A stretch of 64,000 nucleotides of DNA from Actibacterium pelagium. Lineage in GTDB: Bacteria > Pseudomonadota > Alphaproteobacteria > Rhodobacterales > Rhodobacteraceae. Positions 34,746 to 43,654 of this stretch are shown here, piece by piece. The stretch's first letter is position 1. Each line of letters starts with the position of its first letter. The notes under the pieces are model-generated. The model was given only the letters and a program-made list of their open reading frames with translations. It did not search any database and had not been told where the DNA came from. A program made the position numbers and the translations under genes. The stretch covers positions 1,450,583 through 1,514,582 of the forward strand of contig NZ_NSBU01000007.1 in NCBI RefSeq assembly GCF_002285415.1. Direction: 5' to 3'.

Positions 34746-36032
34746 TTACTTGCCAGCCTCCAGAACTTCTTCCAGCGTGGTCAGGCCCAGCTTGGGCGAC
34801 TGAACCAGAACCGACATGTTGCCCGGCAGGTGCTCGTTGCGCATCATCTTCATGTGTGCCGCCGGAATGTCATCCCAAGAGAATGTTTCCGACAGGAAAG
34901 GGTGGATGCGCTTTTCGATCATCATCTGGTTTGCGGCCGAAGCCTGTTTCAGGTGCGCAAAGTGCGAACCCTGCAGACGCTTCTGGTGCATCCAGGTGTA
35001 GCGAACGTCAAAGGTCAGGTTGTAGCCGGTGGTACCCGCGCAGATCACAACCATGCCGCCCTTTTTACAAACCAGGTTCGAAACCGGGAAAGTGGTCTCG
35101 CCGGGGTGTTCAAAGACGATATCAGGGTTGTTGCCTTTGCCGGTGATGTCCCAGATCGCCTTGCCGAAACGACGCGCCTCTTTGAACCAGGTGTTGTATT
35201 CCGGCGTGTTCACGGTCGGAAGCTGGCCCCAGCAGGTAAAGTCTTTACGGTTGATAACGCCCTTGGCGCCCAGACCCATAACGAAGTCACGCTTCGATTC
35301 GTCCGAGATCACACCGATCGCATTCGCGCCGGCCGCTTTACACAGCTGGATCGCATAGGTGCCCAGACCGCCCGAGGCGCCCCAAACCAGAACGTTCATG
35401 CCCGGCTTCAGCTCGTGCGGCGGGTGGCCGAACAGCATGCGGTAAGCGGTGGCCAGTGTCAGGGTGTAACAAGCTGCCTCTTCCCAAGTCAGGTGCTTGG
35501 GACGCGGCATCAGCTGCTGAGCCTGAACGTTGGTGAACTGTGCGAAGGACCCGTCGGGGGTCTCATAGCCCCAGATACGCTGCGTCGGAGAGTACATCGG
35601 ATCGCCACCGTTACACTCGACATCGTCGCCGTCGTCCTGGTTACAGTGGATGACAACCTCGTCGCCCACTTTCCAGTTTTTCACTTTGGATCCAATGGCC
35701 CAAACGATGCCCGAGGCGTCGGAACCCGCGATGTGATAGGGCTGCCCGTGGCCGTCGAACGGAGAGATCGGAACACCCAGACCGGCCCAAACGCCGTTGT
35801 AGTTCACGCCAGCCGCCATAACCAGAACCAGAACCTCGTGGGCGTCCAGCTCAGGGACATCAACAACCTCTTGCTGGAACGACTTGTCAGGCTCGCCATG
35901 ACGCTCACGGCGGATCGCCCATGCGTACATTTTCTTCGGCACATAACCCATCGGGGGCATTTCGCCGATTTCATAAAGATCTTTCTCGGGAGCGTCGTAA
36001 GTGAGAACGCCTTCGTTGCTGTCGAGAGCCAT
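34746..36032 (-). CDS. ccrA: Crotonyl-CoA carboxylase/reductase
   Basis: Reductively carboxylates crotonyl-CoA to (2S)-ethylmalonyl-CoA with NADPH, the key step of the ethylmalonyl-CoA pathway used for acetyl-CoA assimilation without isocitrate lyase. The 428-residue zinc-free MDR protein matches Ccr: 'KDLYEIGEMPPMGYVPKKMYAWAIRRERHG', 'AGVNYNGVWAGLGVPISPFDGHGQPYHIAGSDASGIVWAIG', nucleotide site 'VLVWGASGGLGTYAIQLCKAAGANAIGVISD' and 'NPDIVFEHPGETTFPVSN', with 'HPGE' carrying catalytic-region His/Glu. The frame is open to 36125, but the ATG at 36032 follows AGGAGG and starts MALDSNEG as in homologues. The other pathway gene here is ecm. Confidence 0.96.
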   Translation of the reverse strand: MALDSNEGVLTYDAPEKDLYEIGEMPPMGYVPKKMYAWAIRRERHGEPDKSFQQEVVDVPELDAHEVLVLVMAAGVNYNGVWAGLGVPISPFDGHGQPYHIAGSDASGIVWAIGSKVKNWKVGDEVVIHCNQDDGDDVECNGGDPMYSPTQRIWGYETPDGSFAQFTNVQAQQLMPRPKHLTWEEAACYTLTLATAYRMLFGHPPHELKPGMNVLVWGASGGLGTYAIQLCKAAGANAIGVISDESKRDFVMGLGAKGVINRKDFTCWGQLPTVNTPEYNTWFKEARRFGKAIWDITGKGNNPDIVFEHPGETTFPVSNLVCKKGGMVVICAGTTGYNLTFDVRYTWMHQKRLQGSHFAHLKQASAANQMMIEKRIHPFLSETFSWDDIPAAHMKMMRNEHLPGNMSVLVQSPKLGLTTLEEVLEAGK

Positions 36033-36244
36033 ATCTGCCTCCTGTTCGTTAATCTGGTGCCGCATTGCAGAATCAATGCTGCGCTTGAACATGGAATAAA
36101 TTTCCGCGCGCAATAATGCAATCACGAAATGGAGTTTTTTGTAATTTTATGTCCTTGCGAATGGACACCGGGTGGGGCAGATGACCTGAAACCCTTTATT
36201 TTCATGGAAGTTGGTCACAAGGTGACGTAGCGACACCGAATGTC

Positions 36245-36253
36245 GCAAATGCA
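36245..36253. promoter_or_regulatory. GCAAATGCA motif in the ccrA upstream region (shared with ecm)
   Basis: The nonamer GCAAATGCA lies 213-221 bp upstream of the ccrA start. The same nonamer occurs at 36845-36853 upstream of ecm. It resembles half of the TTTGCAAA-type sites bound by short-chain acyl-CoA regulators of the ScfR (RamB/PccR) family. Chance sharing is possible. Confidence 0.3.
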
Positions 36254-36320
36254 GCATTTCCAGTTTTCGCGCGTTTCGGCAGCCTGAAAGGGCCAAAATC
36301 CGTCTTCGTGGCGAATTTTC

Positions 36321-36737
36321 TTAGTTAAACGCCAGTGCCGCGCACAGAAGAATGGCTGCCAGCAAGGTCAGGTTGATCTTGCTTACCATCTTGACCTTGG
36401 CCCCGGCTGCCGCATCTCCGGCGCGCGCTTTGGCCCCGGCCTTGTCTGCGGTGATGATTCCACCGATCAGGCACGCTACCAGCACAAGCTTGATCCAGTA
36501 CCAGACAGATGCCTCGCCCCAAACGCCACCGGCAGTCGCCATGATTGCGCCGGTCAAGATTAGCAGGCCCATGCCCGCCTTGCCGATCATCTGCAACGGT
36601 TTGACCGCTGCACCAATCGACGGTCTGTGTTCAGGCGGCGCCTTCTCTGCTGCGAACCCAACCACGGGTAATCCCATCCCTGCGGCCCCGCCCATGGCAA
36701 GCCCTGCAAAGTGGATGGCAAGTATAAGATCTTCCAT
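36321..36737 (-). CDS. Small four-helix membrane protein of unknown function
   Basis: A 138-residue protein with four predicted helices: 'LILAIHFAGLAMGGAAGMGLPVVGFA', 'MIGKAGMGLLILTGAIMATAGG', 'VWYWIKLVLVACLIGGIITADKAG' and 'INLTLLAAILLCAALAFN'. A His near the N-terminus (AIHFAGLAMGGG-type start), helix-embedded glycines and the second-helix 'GLLILTG' resemble small DUF2269/CopD-like or cytochrome-b-like membrane proteins, but I cannot assign it. It is placed between ccrA and ecm, in the same direction as ccrA, with 288 bp between its stop and the ccrA start. Confidence 0.72.
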   Translation of the reverse strand: MEDLILAIHFAGLAMGGAAGMGLPVVGFAAEKAPPEHRPSIGAAVKPLQMIGKAGMGLLILTGAIMATAGGVWGEASVWYWIKLVLVACLIGGIITADKAGAKARAGDAAAGAKVKMVSKINLTLLAAILLCAALAFN

Positions 36738-36844
36738 CGTCCCCTCCGATTTTGATTATGCGCCTATCCTGTCACCTTGAGTGGTTTTCTGGCAATAGGC
36801 TTGCCGAGAGGCACAAATTCGGCACCTTCGTTGGAAAAATTGCT

Positions 36845-36853
36845 GCAAATGCA
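36845..36853. promoter_or_regulatory. GCAAATGCA motif in the ecm upstream region (shared with ccrA)
   Basis: The same GCAAATGCA nonamer as at 36245-36253. Here it lies 97-105 bp upstream of the ecm ATG and 20 bp upstream of a TTGACA. This position suits an activator of the ecm promoter, but only sequence similarity supports it. Confidence 0.3.
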
Positions 36854-36872
36854 CTCGCCGCAACGCGGCGAA

Positions 36873-36902
36873 TTGACATTGGCATAAAATTCCACGTATC
36901 AC
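36873..36902 (+). promoter_or_regulatory. Candidate sigma-70 promoter for ecm
   Basis: TTGACA at 36873-36878 is followed after 18 bp by TATCAC (36897-36902), 48 bp before the ecm ATG. The -35 is perfect and the -10 is weak, compatible with a promoter that needs an activator. Confidence 0.4.
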
Positions 36903-36949
36903 TCCCCTAACGTAACAATATTGCTGACCCACGATTCACGAGGCCCGCT

Positions 36950-38917
36950 ATGACCGAGACCAAAAAAGACCGTCCCTGGCTGTTCCGCACCTATGCGGGT
37001 CACTCCACCGCCAAGGCCTCGAACGAGCTGTATCGCGGCAACCTTGCCAAGGGTCAGACCGGCCTGTCGGTGGCTTTCGACCTGCCGACCCAGACCGGCT
37101 ATGACAGCGATCACGAACTGTCGCGCGGTGAGGTCGGCAAGGTGGGCGTTCCGGTTTCGCATCTGGGCGACATGCGCGCGCTGTTCGACCAGATCCCGCT
37201 GGAGCAGATGAACACTTCGATGACGATCAATGCGACTGCGCCTTGGCTTTTGTCGCTTTATATCGCCGTGGCCGAGGAACAGGGCGCTGACGTGTCCAAG
37301 CTGCAAGGCACCGTTCAGAACGACATCATTAAGGAATACCTGTCGCGCGGCACCTATATCTGCCCGCCGAAACCGTCGCTGCGCATGATCACCGACGTTG
37401 CTGCCTATACCCGCGCGAACCTGCCCAAATGGAACCCGATGAACGTCTGTTCCTATCACCTGCAAGAGGCCGGCGCGACGCCCGAGCAGGAACTGGCCTT
37501 TGCACTTGCAACCGCCATCGCGGTTCTGGACGACCTGAAGGGCAAAGTATCGGAAGAAGACTTCCCCGGCATGGTGGGCCGTATCTCGTTCTTCGTGAAC
37601 GCGGGCATTCGCTTTGTCACCGAGATGTGCAAGATGCGCGCCTTCGTCGAATTGTGGGACGAAATCTGCCAAGAGCGTTACGGCATCACCGACCCGAAAA
37701 TGCGCCGCTTCCGCTATGGCGTTCAGGTGAACTCGCTTGGCCTGACAGAGCCGCAGCCGGAAAACAACGTCTACCGCATCCTGATCGAGATGCTGGCCGT
37801 GACCCTGTCGAAAAACGCCCGCGCTCGCGCCGTGCAGCTGCCCGCGTGGAACGAGGCCCTTGGCCTGCCCCGCCCGTGGGACCAGCAGTGGTCGCTGCGG
37901 ATGCAGCAGATCCTTGCTTATGAAACCGACCTTCTGGAATATGGCGACCTGTTCGACGGCAACCCGGCTGTGACCGGTAAGGTCGAGGCGCTGAAAGAGG
38001 GCGCTCGTTCCGAGTTAGCCCAGATCGACGCCATGGGTGGTGCCATTGAGAACATCGAATACATGAAGTCCCGTCTGGTCGAGGCCAACGCTGAACGTAT
38101 CGGCAAGATTGAAGATGGCGATACCATCGTTGTCGGCGTGAACAGATGGACCGAGGGTGAGCCCTCGCCGCTGACCGCCGGGGAAGAGGCCATCATGGTC
38201 GCCGACCCAGCAGCCGAAGCCGACCAGATCGCACGCCTGAACACATGGAAAGCTGAACGTGACGAGGTCGCCGTGCAAGCCGCGCTTGCCAAGGTGCGCG
38301 AAGCCGCGCGCAGCGGTGCCAATATCATGCCGCCCTCGATCGAGGCCGCCAAAGCCGGTGCCACCACGGGTGAATGGGGTGACGTCGTGCGTTCGACCTT
38401 CGGGTTGTACCGCGGCCCGACCGGTGTGTCCAAAAACCCGTCGAACCGCACCGAGGGTCTGGAAGACATCCGCGGTCAGGTTGACGCCGTTTCCGACAAG
38501 CTGGGCCGCCGCCTGAAATTCCTTGTCGGCAAGCCGGGGTTGGATGGCCACTCGAACGGTGCCGAGCAAATCGCCGCCCGTGCCCGCGACTGCGGCATGG
38601 ACATCTCTTATGAAGGTATCCGCCTGACCCCCGAGGAAATCGTCAAAGCCGCGCAGGAAGAAGACGCCCATGTCGTTGGCCTGTCGATCCTGTCAGGCAG
38701 CCACATCCCGCTGATCGAAGAGCTGATGAACCGTATGCGCGAGGCAGGTCTGGGCCACATCCCCGTAGTCGTCGGCGGCATCATCCCGGACGAGGACGCC
38801 ACCCGCCTGTTGGCAATGGGCGTGGCCAAGGTCTACACCCCGAAAGATTTTGAGTTGAACCGCATCATGTTCGACATCGTCGGTCTGGTGGACGCAGCCC
38901 CGATCGCTGCGGAATAA
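36950..38917 (+). CDS. ecm: Ethylmalonyl-CoA mutase
   Basis: A 655-residue adenosylcobalamin-dependent acyl-CoA mutase that converts (2R)-ethylmalonyl-CoA to methylsuccinyl-CoA in the ethylmalonyl-CoA pathway. The TIM-barrel domain (about 1-510) starts 'DRPWLFRTYAGHSTAKASNELYRGNLAKGQTGLSVAFDLPTQTGYDSDH'. The C-terminal B12 domain shows the DxHxxG motif in 'GKPGLDGHSNGAEQIAARARD' near residue 530. The N-terminus and length fit Ecm better than methylmalonyl-CoA mutase, which is longer and carries additional N-terminal residues. ccrA lies about 0.9 kb away and is divergently oriented. Confidence 0.94.
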   Translation: MTETKKDRPWLFRTYAGHSTAKASNELYRGNLAKGQTGLSVAFDLPTQTGYDSDHELSRGEVGKVGVPVSHLGDMRALFDQIPLEQMNTSMTINATAPWLLSLYIAVAEEQGADVSKLQGTVQNDIIKEYLSRGTYICPPKPSLRMITDVAAYTRANLPKWNPMNVCSYHLQEAGATPEQELAFALATAIAVLDDLKGKVSEEDFPGMVGRISFFVNAGIRFVTEMCKMRAFVELWDEICQERYGITDPKMRRFRYGVQVNSLGLTEPQPENNVYRILIEMLAVTLSKNARARAVQLPAWNEALGLPRPWDQQWSLRMQQILAYETDLLEYGDLFDGNPAVTGKVEALKEGARSELAQIDAMGGAIENIEYMKSRLVEANAERIGKIEDGDTIVVGVNRWTEGEPSPLTAGEEAIMVADPAAEADQIARLNTWKAERDEVAVQAALAKVREAARSGANIMPPSIEAAKAGATTGEWGDVVRSTFGLYRGPTGVSKNPSNRTEGLEDIRGQVDAVSDKLGRRLKFLVGKPGLDGHSNGAEQIAARARDCGMDISYEGIRLTPEEIVKAAQEEDAHVVGLSILSGSHIPLIEELMNRMREAGLGHIPVVVGGIIPDEDATRLLAMGVAKVYTPKDFELNRIMFDIVGLVDAAPIAAE

Positions 38918-38949
38918 CCTTTCCGAAACCAGATCAACGCACTAGCTTC

Positions 38950-38976
38950 AGGGCCATCTGACAATCAGGTGGCCCT
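38950..38976 (+). promoter_or_regulatory. 12-bp stem-loop covering the start region of the GST gene after ecm
   Basis: AGGGCCATCTGA and TCAGGTGGCCCT pair (one G-U) around a CAA loop, ending 1 bp before the ATG at 38978. The AGGTGG that would serve as Shine-Dalgarno lies in the right arm. It could act as an ecm terminator-like structure, although no T run follows, or restrict translation of the GST gene. Confidence 0.5.
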
Positions 38977-38977
38977 T

Positions 38978-39769
38978 ATGCGTTCCAAACCCATCGTGTA
39001 TCACATCCCCGTCTGCCCCTTCTCTCAGCGGCTGAAGATCCTGCTGACTCTCAAGGGCATCCCAGACGCCGTGGATTTCGAAGTTGTCGATATCACTGTT
39101 CCCCGCAGCGCAGAACTTCTGGCGAAAACCCGGGGTATCTCTGCCCTGCCCATCATCGAGACAGAGGACGGCGCGATCATCAACGAAAGCCTCGTTATCC
39201 TGCGCTATCTGGAACAGCGGTTTGCCCCACGGATCGGTCGCGACGATCCGCTGGAACATGCCATCGAAAACATGCTGATCGCAAAGGAAGGCCCCTTCAC
39301 GACACAGGGCTACCTGTACGTCATGAACCGCGATCCCAACGCCTGTGACACGTTCCGCGACAAGCTGCTGTCCCTCTACAAGGATATCAACGACTTCCTG
39401 CAGCACTATGCGTCGGACGGCCCCTTCCTGTTTGACGATTTCGGGCTGGCAGAGGCCGTCTTCACCCCGGTCTTCATGCGCTTCTGGTTCCTCGACTACT
39501 ACGAAGGTTTCGCCCTGCCCGACACGGCTGACTTTGCCCGCGTCCGCGAATGGCGCGCGGCTTGCCTTGCGCATCCAGCCGCGCAACAGGTGACCGAGGA
39601 AGAGATCATCAAACTCTACTACGACTATGCCATGGGCGCCGGGAACGGCGCGCTGGTCGAGGGCAGACAGGTCTCCAGCTTCACCTTTACGCCCGATTGG
39701 CCGGGCCGCCCCATGCCGCCTCGCGATAAGTGGGTTCCGGCAACCGATGCCCAGCTTGGCCTGATCTGA
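38978..39769 (+). CDS. Glutathione S-transferase family protein
   Basis: A 263-residue protein. Its thioredoxin-like half starts 'KPIVYHIPVCPFSQRLKILLTLKGI' with an active-site-like CPFSQ, continues 'DITVPRSAELLAKTRGISALPIIETEDGAIINESLVILRYLEQRF' (cis-Pro in LPII, ES glutathione contacts), and has a long helical C-terminal half with 'FLFDDFGLAEAVFTPVFMRFWFL'. CPxS resembles omega or glutaredoxin-like GSTs. GTG at 38969 is an alternative start. The gene follows ecm by 60 bp and precedes acylphosphatase by 37 bp. Confidence 0.85.
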   Translation: MRSKPIVYHIPVCPFSQRLKILLTLKGIPDAVDFEVVDITVPRSAELLAKTRGISALPIIETEDGAIINESLVILRYLEQRFAPRIGRDDPLEHAIENMLIAKEGPFTTQGYLYVMNRDPNACDTFRDKLLSLYKDINDFLQHYASDGPFLFDDFGLAEAVFTPVFMRFWFLDYYEGFALPDTADFARVREWRAACLAHPAAQQVTEEEIIKLYYDYAMGAGNGALVEGRQVSSFTFTPDWPGRPMPPRDKWVPATDAQLGLI

Positions 39770-39806
39770 CTTGCCCAAAAGTGCGGATCAGGGGCAAGAT
39801 GGGCCC

Positions 39807-40085
39807 ATGCCCCAATATGCCGTCAAAGCCCGCATCACAGGCCGCGTCCAAGGCGTGGCCTTCCGTGCTTGGACGCGGGCCCGCGCACGGTCGTTGGGGC
39901 TGACGGGCTGGGTGCGCAATGAAAACGACAATGCCGTCTCCGCCCTCCTCCAAGGCGAACGCGAGGTCGTGCGCACCATGCTGAAGGACCTCTGGTCCGG
40001 CCCCGGCGCAGCTGCGGTTGCCAATGTCCAAAGAATTGAAACCGAGGTGGACCTTCAGATCGACAGCTTCGAAATTCGGTACTGA
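39807..40085 (+). CDS. acyP: Acylphosphatase
   Basis: A 92-residue ferredoxin-like protein that hydrolyses acyl phosphates. The catalytic Arg loop is 'ITGRVQGVAFRAWTRARA' and the catalytic Asn lies in 'GLTGWVRNENDNAVSALLQGE', both standard. The open frame starts at 39771, but the ATG at 39807 (MPQYAVKARITG) gives the family length. It probably shares a transcript with the upstream GST. Confidence 0.94.
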   Translation: MPQYAVKARITGRVQGVAFRAWTRARARSLGLTGWVRNENDNAVSALLQGEREVVRTMLKDLWSGPGAAAVANVQRIETEVDLQIDSFEIRY

Positions 40086-40300
40086 AGAGGCACATCTTGC
40101 CGACTGACAAAACCCAACAACGCACTTCCCAGGCCATACGGCCATGCTCGCTGCAATTGGGCTGAATATCCATACTGGCGAAAACGCCCCCCCAAGCCTA
40201 TCCTAACCACAACTGCTGCGGCCTCGGGATTCGGGCGACATCTCGGACCACCACTGGTCGGCCGCCACGGTTCATGCACTGCTTTCAGGAGGGTTAAGAC

Positions 40301-40867
40301 ATGTCGCGCATACTGGCTGTCCTTTTGGCATCCCTCGGCTTGTCCCTTCTAGGGCCAGTACAGGTCAAAGCCGAAGGCGCCGAGGTCAAAACTGATATCC
40401 CAGAGAATATCGAGGCATGCCTGACAACCAGCCTCACCGAATTGTTCGGCATCAATCGCAGCGACCGCGCCTCGTTGTTTAATCACTTATTGAACAACAT
40501 CGATGCAGAGCTCTTTGGCAGATACAATTACAAGCGCGCCTGGGTGGATTGGGGGGACAACTCTGAAATCAAACGCCTGGCGATCTACGAGTACTTCCAG
40601 CTGATGGCGAGCCGTCGCGGCGAACATGAAGGCGACACGACCTCCTTCGACGCCCGCTTGGCCGACCGCCCGCTTGTAAAGGGCGAGAACATTTATCACA
40701 TCGTCGCAAGCGTCAACTTCGAGGGCGGCAGCAGCACGACAATCGTGGTGTTTTCGTCTGGCTGTAAGGCTTTCGGTTTCATGTACGGCGGCGCAAACCT
40801 GCGGTCCTTCGTCGATGCCAACCTGATCGAGAGGCTATACAAGGACGGAAAGCGAGCCCCGTTCTAG
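40301..40867 (+). CDS. Secreted protein of unknown function
   Basis: A 188-residue protein with a signal peptide ('ILAVLLASLGLSLLGPVQVKA-EG'). The mature part has an N-terminal helical region with 'FGRYNYKRAWVDWGDNSEIKRLAIYEYFQLMASRRGEHEG' followed by a beta-rich C-terminal part 'NIYHIVASVNFEGGSSTTIVVFSSGCKAFGFMYGGANLRSFVDANLIERL'. The order helices, curved sheet, then a short final helix weakly recalls MlaC-like lipid-binding proteins, but no sequence motif settles it. A GGAGG ribosome binding site precedes the ATG. The 215 bp upstream contain no gene that I can see. Confidence 0.72.
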   Translation: MSRILAVLLASLGLSLLGPVQVKAEGAEVKTDIPENIEACLTTSLTELFGINRSDRASLFNHLLNNIDAELFGRYNYKRAWVDWGDNSEIKRLAIYEYFQLMASRRGEHEGDTTSFDARLADRPLVKGENIYHIVASVNFEGGSSTTIVVFSSGCKAFGFMYGGANLRSFVDANLIERLYKDGKRAPF

Positions 40868-40923
40868 AAGTTTCATCACGCCAGAACGCGCTGCGTGCAT
40901 TCCAACCATCGACCTACGTTTGG

Positions 40924-41463
40924 CTACCCCAGAGGATAAGCCGCCAGCACATCGTGTCGTGCCCCCCCGGGTGACAAGTGCGATTCATATAGCGCAAATT
41001 GCGTGATACGGACTGCAGTTGCCCGGTAGGACATCGCGCCAGAGATGAACCCATGCAGTCGCGGATCGGTAGGCTCTTCCCCTTTGAAACGGGCGATGGT
41101 CACGTGGGGGCGGAAACGCCGCTTTTCGAACTTCAAGCCCGCACGGCGCAGGGCCTTGGTCACGTCCGATTGCAGGTCCGTCAGGGCACTGTCGGCATCG
41201 GCCTCGACCCCCATCGCGAGGCGGTTCGGATTGCCATACATCCCGACCCCAGCCATATGTAGATCAAACGCGGAGTGCCGGATTTGGGAGAGCTCTTCGT
41301 GCAAAGCCACCAGCGCTTCATCTGGCTGCTCGCCCAGAAATGCCAGCGTCAGGTGCAGTGTCTCGCGCGTCATTCTGCGCCCAAGCGGAATCTGCCCCTG
41401 AAGGGCTTCCAGCTGATCCAAAGCGGGATCGGGTAAGGTCAGGGCGACAAAGCTGCGTGTCAT
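40924..41463 (-). CDS. thpR: RNA 2',3'-cyclic phosphodiesterase (2'-5' RNA ligase family)
   Basis: A 179-residue 2H phosphoesterase. Both HxTx motifs are visible: '[11 protein letters not shown]' (near residue 43) and '[12 protein letters not shown]' (near 128). The protein begins '[20 protein letters not shown]', as family members do. It hydrolyses 2',3'-cyclic phosphates and can ligate tRNA halves in vitro; the cellular role is not clear. It is divergent from deoD across 140 bp. Confidence 0.93.
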   Translation of the reverse strand: MTRSFVALTLPDPALDQLEALQGQIPLGRRMTRETLHLTLAFLGEQPDEALVALHEELSQIRHSAFDLHMAGVGMYGNPNRLAMGVEADADSALTDLQSDVTKALRRAGLKFEKRRFRPHVTIARFKGEEPTDPRLHGFISGAMSYRATAVRITQFALYESHLSPGGARHDVLAAYPLG

Positions 41464-41603
41464 CTGAATGTCAGTTTCTCACGTTTTTCGCTCGAAAACG
41501 GGCAATGGTTGTGGCTCAATGTGTGTGTACGCAATATGTACGGGGTCTGCACGCATTCCACATCACGGAATCTGCCCCAAAACCAACAAAACGGAGCCCT
41601 CCA

Positions 41604-42311
41604 ATGACCGTCCACATTGGCGCCAAACCCGGCGATATCGCTGAAACCGTCCTGCTACCCGGCGATCCCTATCGCGCCAAATGGGCTGCCGAAAACTTTC
41701 TGGACAACCCGGTTCTAGTGAACGAAGTGCGCGGTATGCTGGGCTTTACCGGGACGTGGAACGGGCACAAGGTGACCATTCACGGATCGGGTATGGGGAT
41801 GCCTTCGCTGTCTATCTACGCGAACGAACTGATCCGCGACTACGGCGCTAAGACATTGATTCGCATAGGATCTTGCGGCGCCATGCAGAAACATGTGGGG
41901 GTTCGTGACGTGGTTATTGCGATGACGTCTTCGACGCTCGGCTCCCCCTCACGCGGTATCTTCCGCGATATGAATTTTGCCCCCTGCGCGGATTACAAAC
42001 TGCTGCAAGCCGCAGTCGAGGCCACCAAAGGGATGGACGTACCGGTCCACGTCGGCGGCATCTATTCATCGGACACCTTCTATGACGAACGCGACGATCT
42101 GGTTGATCAACTGACCCGCCACGGCACTCTCGCCGTCGAAATGGAAGCCGCCGAACTTTACACGCTCGCCAACCGCCATAGTGTCCGCGCCCTTGCGGTT
42201 CTGACGGTGAGCGACCACCTGCAAACCGGCGAGGCTCTGCCCTCAGACCAACGGGAGCGCAGCTTTGGCGACATGGTTGAAATCGCTCTGAAAGCGGCCT
42301 TCACAGATTAA
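41604..42311 (+). CDS. deoD: Purine-nucleoside phosphorylase, DeoD type
   Basis: A 235-residue hexameric PNP that splits purine (deoxy)nucleosides with phosphate. It closely follows DeoD: '[33 protein letters not shown]', '[36 protein letters not shown]', '[23 protein letters not shown]' and '[15 protein letters not shown]'. The catalytic Asp is in '[11 protein letters not shown]'. The frame opens at 41340, but the ATG at 41604 gives the normal N-terminus. It ends in a 4-bp convergent overlap with the GTPase gene. It complements the nucleoside importer at 24842-29463. Confidence 0.95.
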   Translation: MTVHIGAKPGDIAETVLLPGDPYRAKWAAENFLDNPVLVNEVRGMLGFTGTWNGHKVTIHGSGMGMPSLSIYANELIRDYGAKTLIRIGSCGAMQKHVGVRDVVIAMTSSTLGSPSRGIFRDMNFAPCADYKLLQAAVEATKGMDVPVHVGGIYSSDTFYDERDDLVDQLTRHGTLAVEMEAAELYTLANRHSVRALAVLTVSDHLQTGEALPSDQRERSFGDMVEIALKAAFTD

Positions 42312-43651
42312 ATGTAAGACAGGCTGTCAGTCAGCTGCGCGACAATATAGGCGGCGTCCACCGTAGTGCGGTCGCCGCTTTCGAACTGCAGCAAGATCAT
42401 AAGATCATTGGCCTTTTCGAATTCTGCGACCAGCCAGTCATGATCATCTGGGATCGTTTCGACGTCCATCAACTCGTCAAGAAAATCGCTGACAAGCTCC
42501 TGCGCGGCCTGAACAAAATCGGAGTCGTTATCGATTTCTTCGGTGCTAACCTGATTTTGTAAATCGGCAAGCTTCGCGACCCATTCCTCAAACAACACTG
42601 CGCCGCCACTTGTCGCGGCTGACGCCTCTTCTACAGGCGCAGCAACCGGTTCTTCGGGCGTCGGCTGCGCCGGAACCGCGACCGGTTCGGGTACTGGCTC
42701 GGGTGTGGGCTCTACCGCGGCCGCTTCCACCGGCTCAGTGATCACAGGTTCCGGCGCGGTTTCCTCGGGCGGCATCGGAACGTCGTTCAAGAAGGGTACA
42801 ACCTGCCGCGCGATACTGCGCTGAATCTTCTCAACTTCTTTCTTGCGGGTCTTCACCGCAACTTCCAGCAAGTCGGCCAAAACATCCGGCGCGCCACTTT
42901 GCTCCCACATGGCAGCCGGGTCGTTGCCCTCTCCGTGAAAGCCTGCCCAGGCCTGCGGGGTGGCGATGTAAGAAACGTACAAGAAATCCTTGCCATTACC
43001 GCGTTCAACCTCGGCGGCGGCAGCTTCAGCCTGTTCACGCGACAGTTCGTCGGCATGGGTCAGAACCACAAGGCTATTCTTGGTCAGACGCTTGGGAAGC
43101 ATCTTAACCAGCGCCGCCTGATCGTCGCCCAGCTTGTCCGAAATCGTGCTGCACCAAATCAGAACGTCTGCAAGCTGTGTCAGCGCCAGAACGGCGTCCT
43201 TATCATGGCCTGGCCGATCCAGACCCGAAACATCGATCAGTTGCAATGTTTTCAGGATCGGGCTGTCGACACCGATCGAGATCAGATCAGGCTGTTCCTT
43301 CAGAGCGGCCTTGATCACATGGCCTGCGGTCTCTTTGCTGGGACGGTCCCACCATCCGACCGTGGTCTTCTCATTCTCGGAATGCTCAAACAGCAAGGTG
43401 GGCAGCACCCGCCCCTCTCCAGTCGGGGCCAACGGGGCCCCAAGCAGAAGGTTCACCAAGCTGGATTTGCCCGCGCCACTAGGTCCTGCAACGGCGATCC
43501 GGACCGGTGTTTCCAACCGGCGCAGCAAGATCTCGGCGTGATTCTGAGCAACCTCAACCATCGCCGAGGGCTGTGTAGGCAGGTCTTCCACTGCGCGGAT
43601 AAACCGCTTCAGCAAAGAGACATCGTTCGAGACGTCAGGCAGTTTCGCCAT
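42308..43651 (-). CDS. P-loop GTPase with an acidic/proline-rich linker and a conserved-looking C-terminal helix region
   Basis: A 447-residue protein. The GTPase domain (about 45-260) has P-loop '[12 protein letters not shown]' (G56-S63), a G3-like '[11 protein letters not shown]' (DVSG replaces DxPG) and G4-like 'VVLTHADEL' (THAD replaces T/NKxD). Residues 292-345 are a Pro/Glu/Ala-rich linker. The last 100 are helical and acidic. I see no membrane helix. It is the last gene of the left-hand cluster, 3 bp after the 259-aa gene. It resembles dynamin-superfamily or Era-like GTPases but does not match a characterised family that I recognise. Confidence 0.82.
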   Translation of the reverse strand: MAKLPDVSNDVSLLKRFIRAVEDLPTQPSAMVEVAQNHAEILLRRLETPVRIAVAGPSGAGKSSLVNLLLGAPLAPTGEGRVLPTLLFEHSENEKTTVGWWDRPSKETAGHVIKAALKEQPDLISIGVDSPILKTLQLIDVSGLDRPGHDKDAVLALTQLADVLIWCSTISDKLGDDQAALVKMLPKRLTKNSLVVLTHADELSREQAEAAAAEVERGNGKDFLYVSYIATPQAWAGFHGEGNDPAAMWEQSGAPDVLADLLEVAVKTRKKEVEKIQRSIARQVVPFLNDVPMPPEETAPEPVITEPVEAAAVEPTPEPVPEPVAVPAQPTPEEPVAAPVEEASAATSGGAVLFEEWVAKLADLQNQVSTEEIDNDSDFVQAAQELVSDFLDELMDVETIPDDHDWLVAEFEKANDLMILLQFESGDRTTVDAAYIVAQLTDSLSYI

Positions 43652-43654
43652 GGA

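Noticed and set aside
34404-36116. 570-residue plus-strand open frame across ccrA
   Set aside because: It lies opposite a clearly recognised crotonyl-CoA carboxylase/reductase and crosses the antiporter terminator; no protein motifs.
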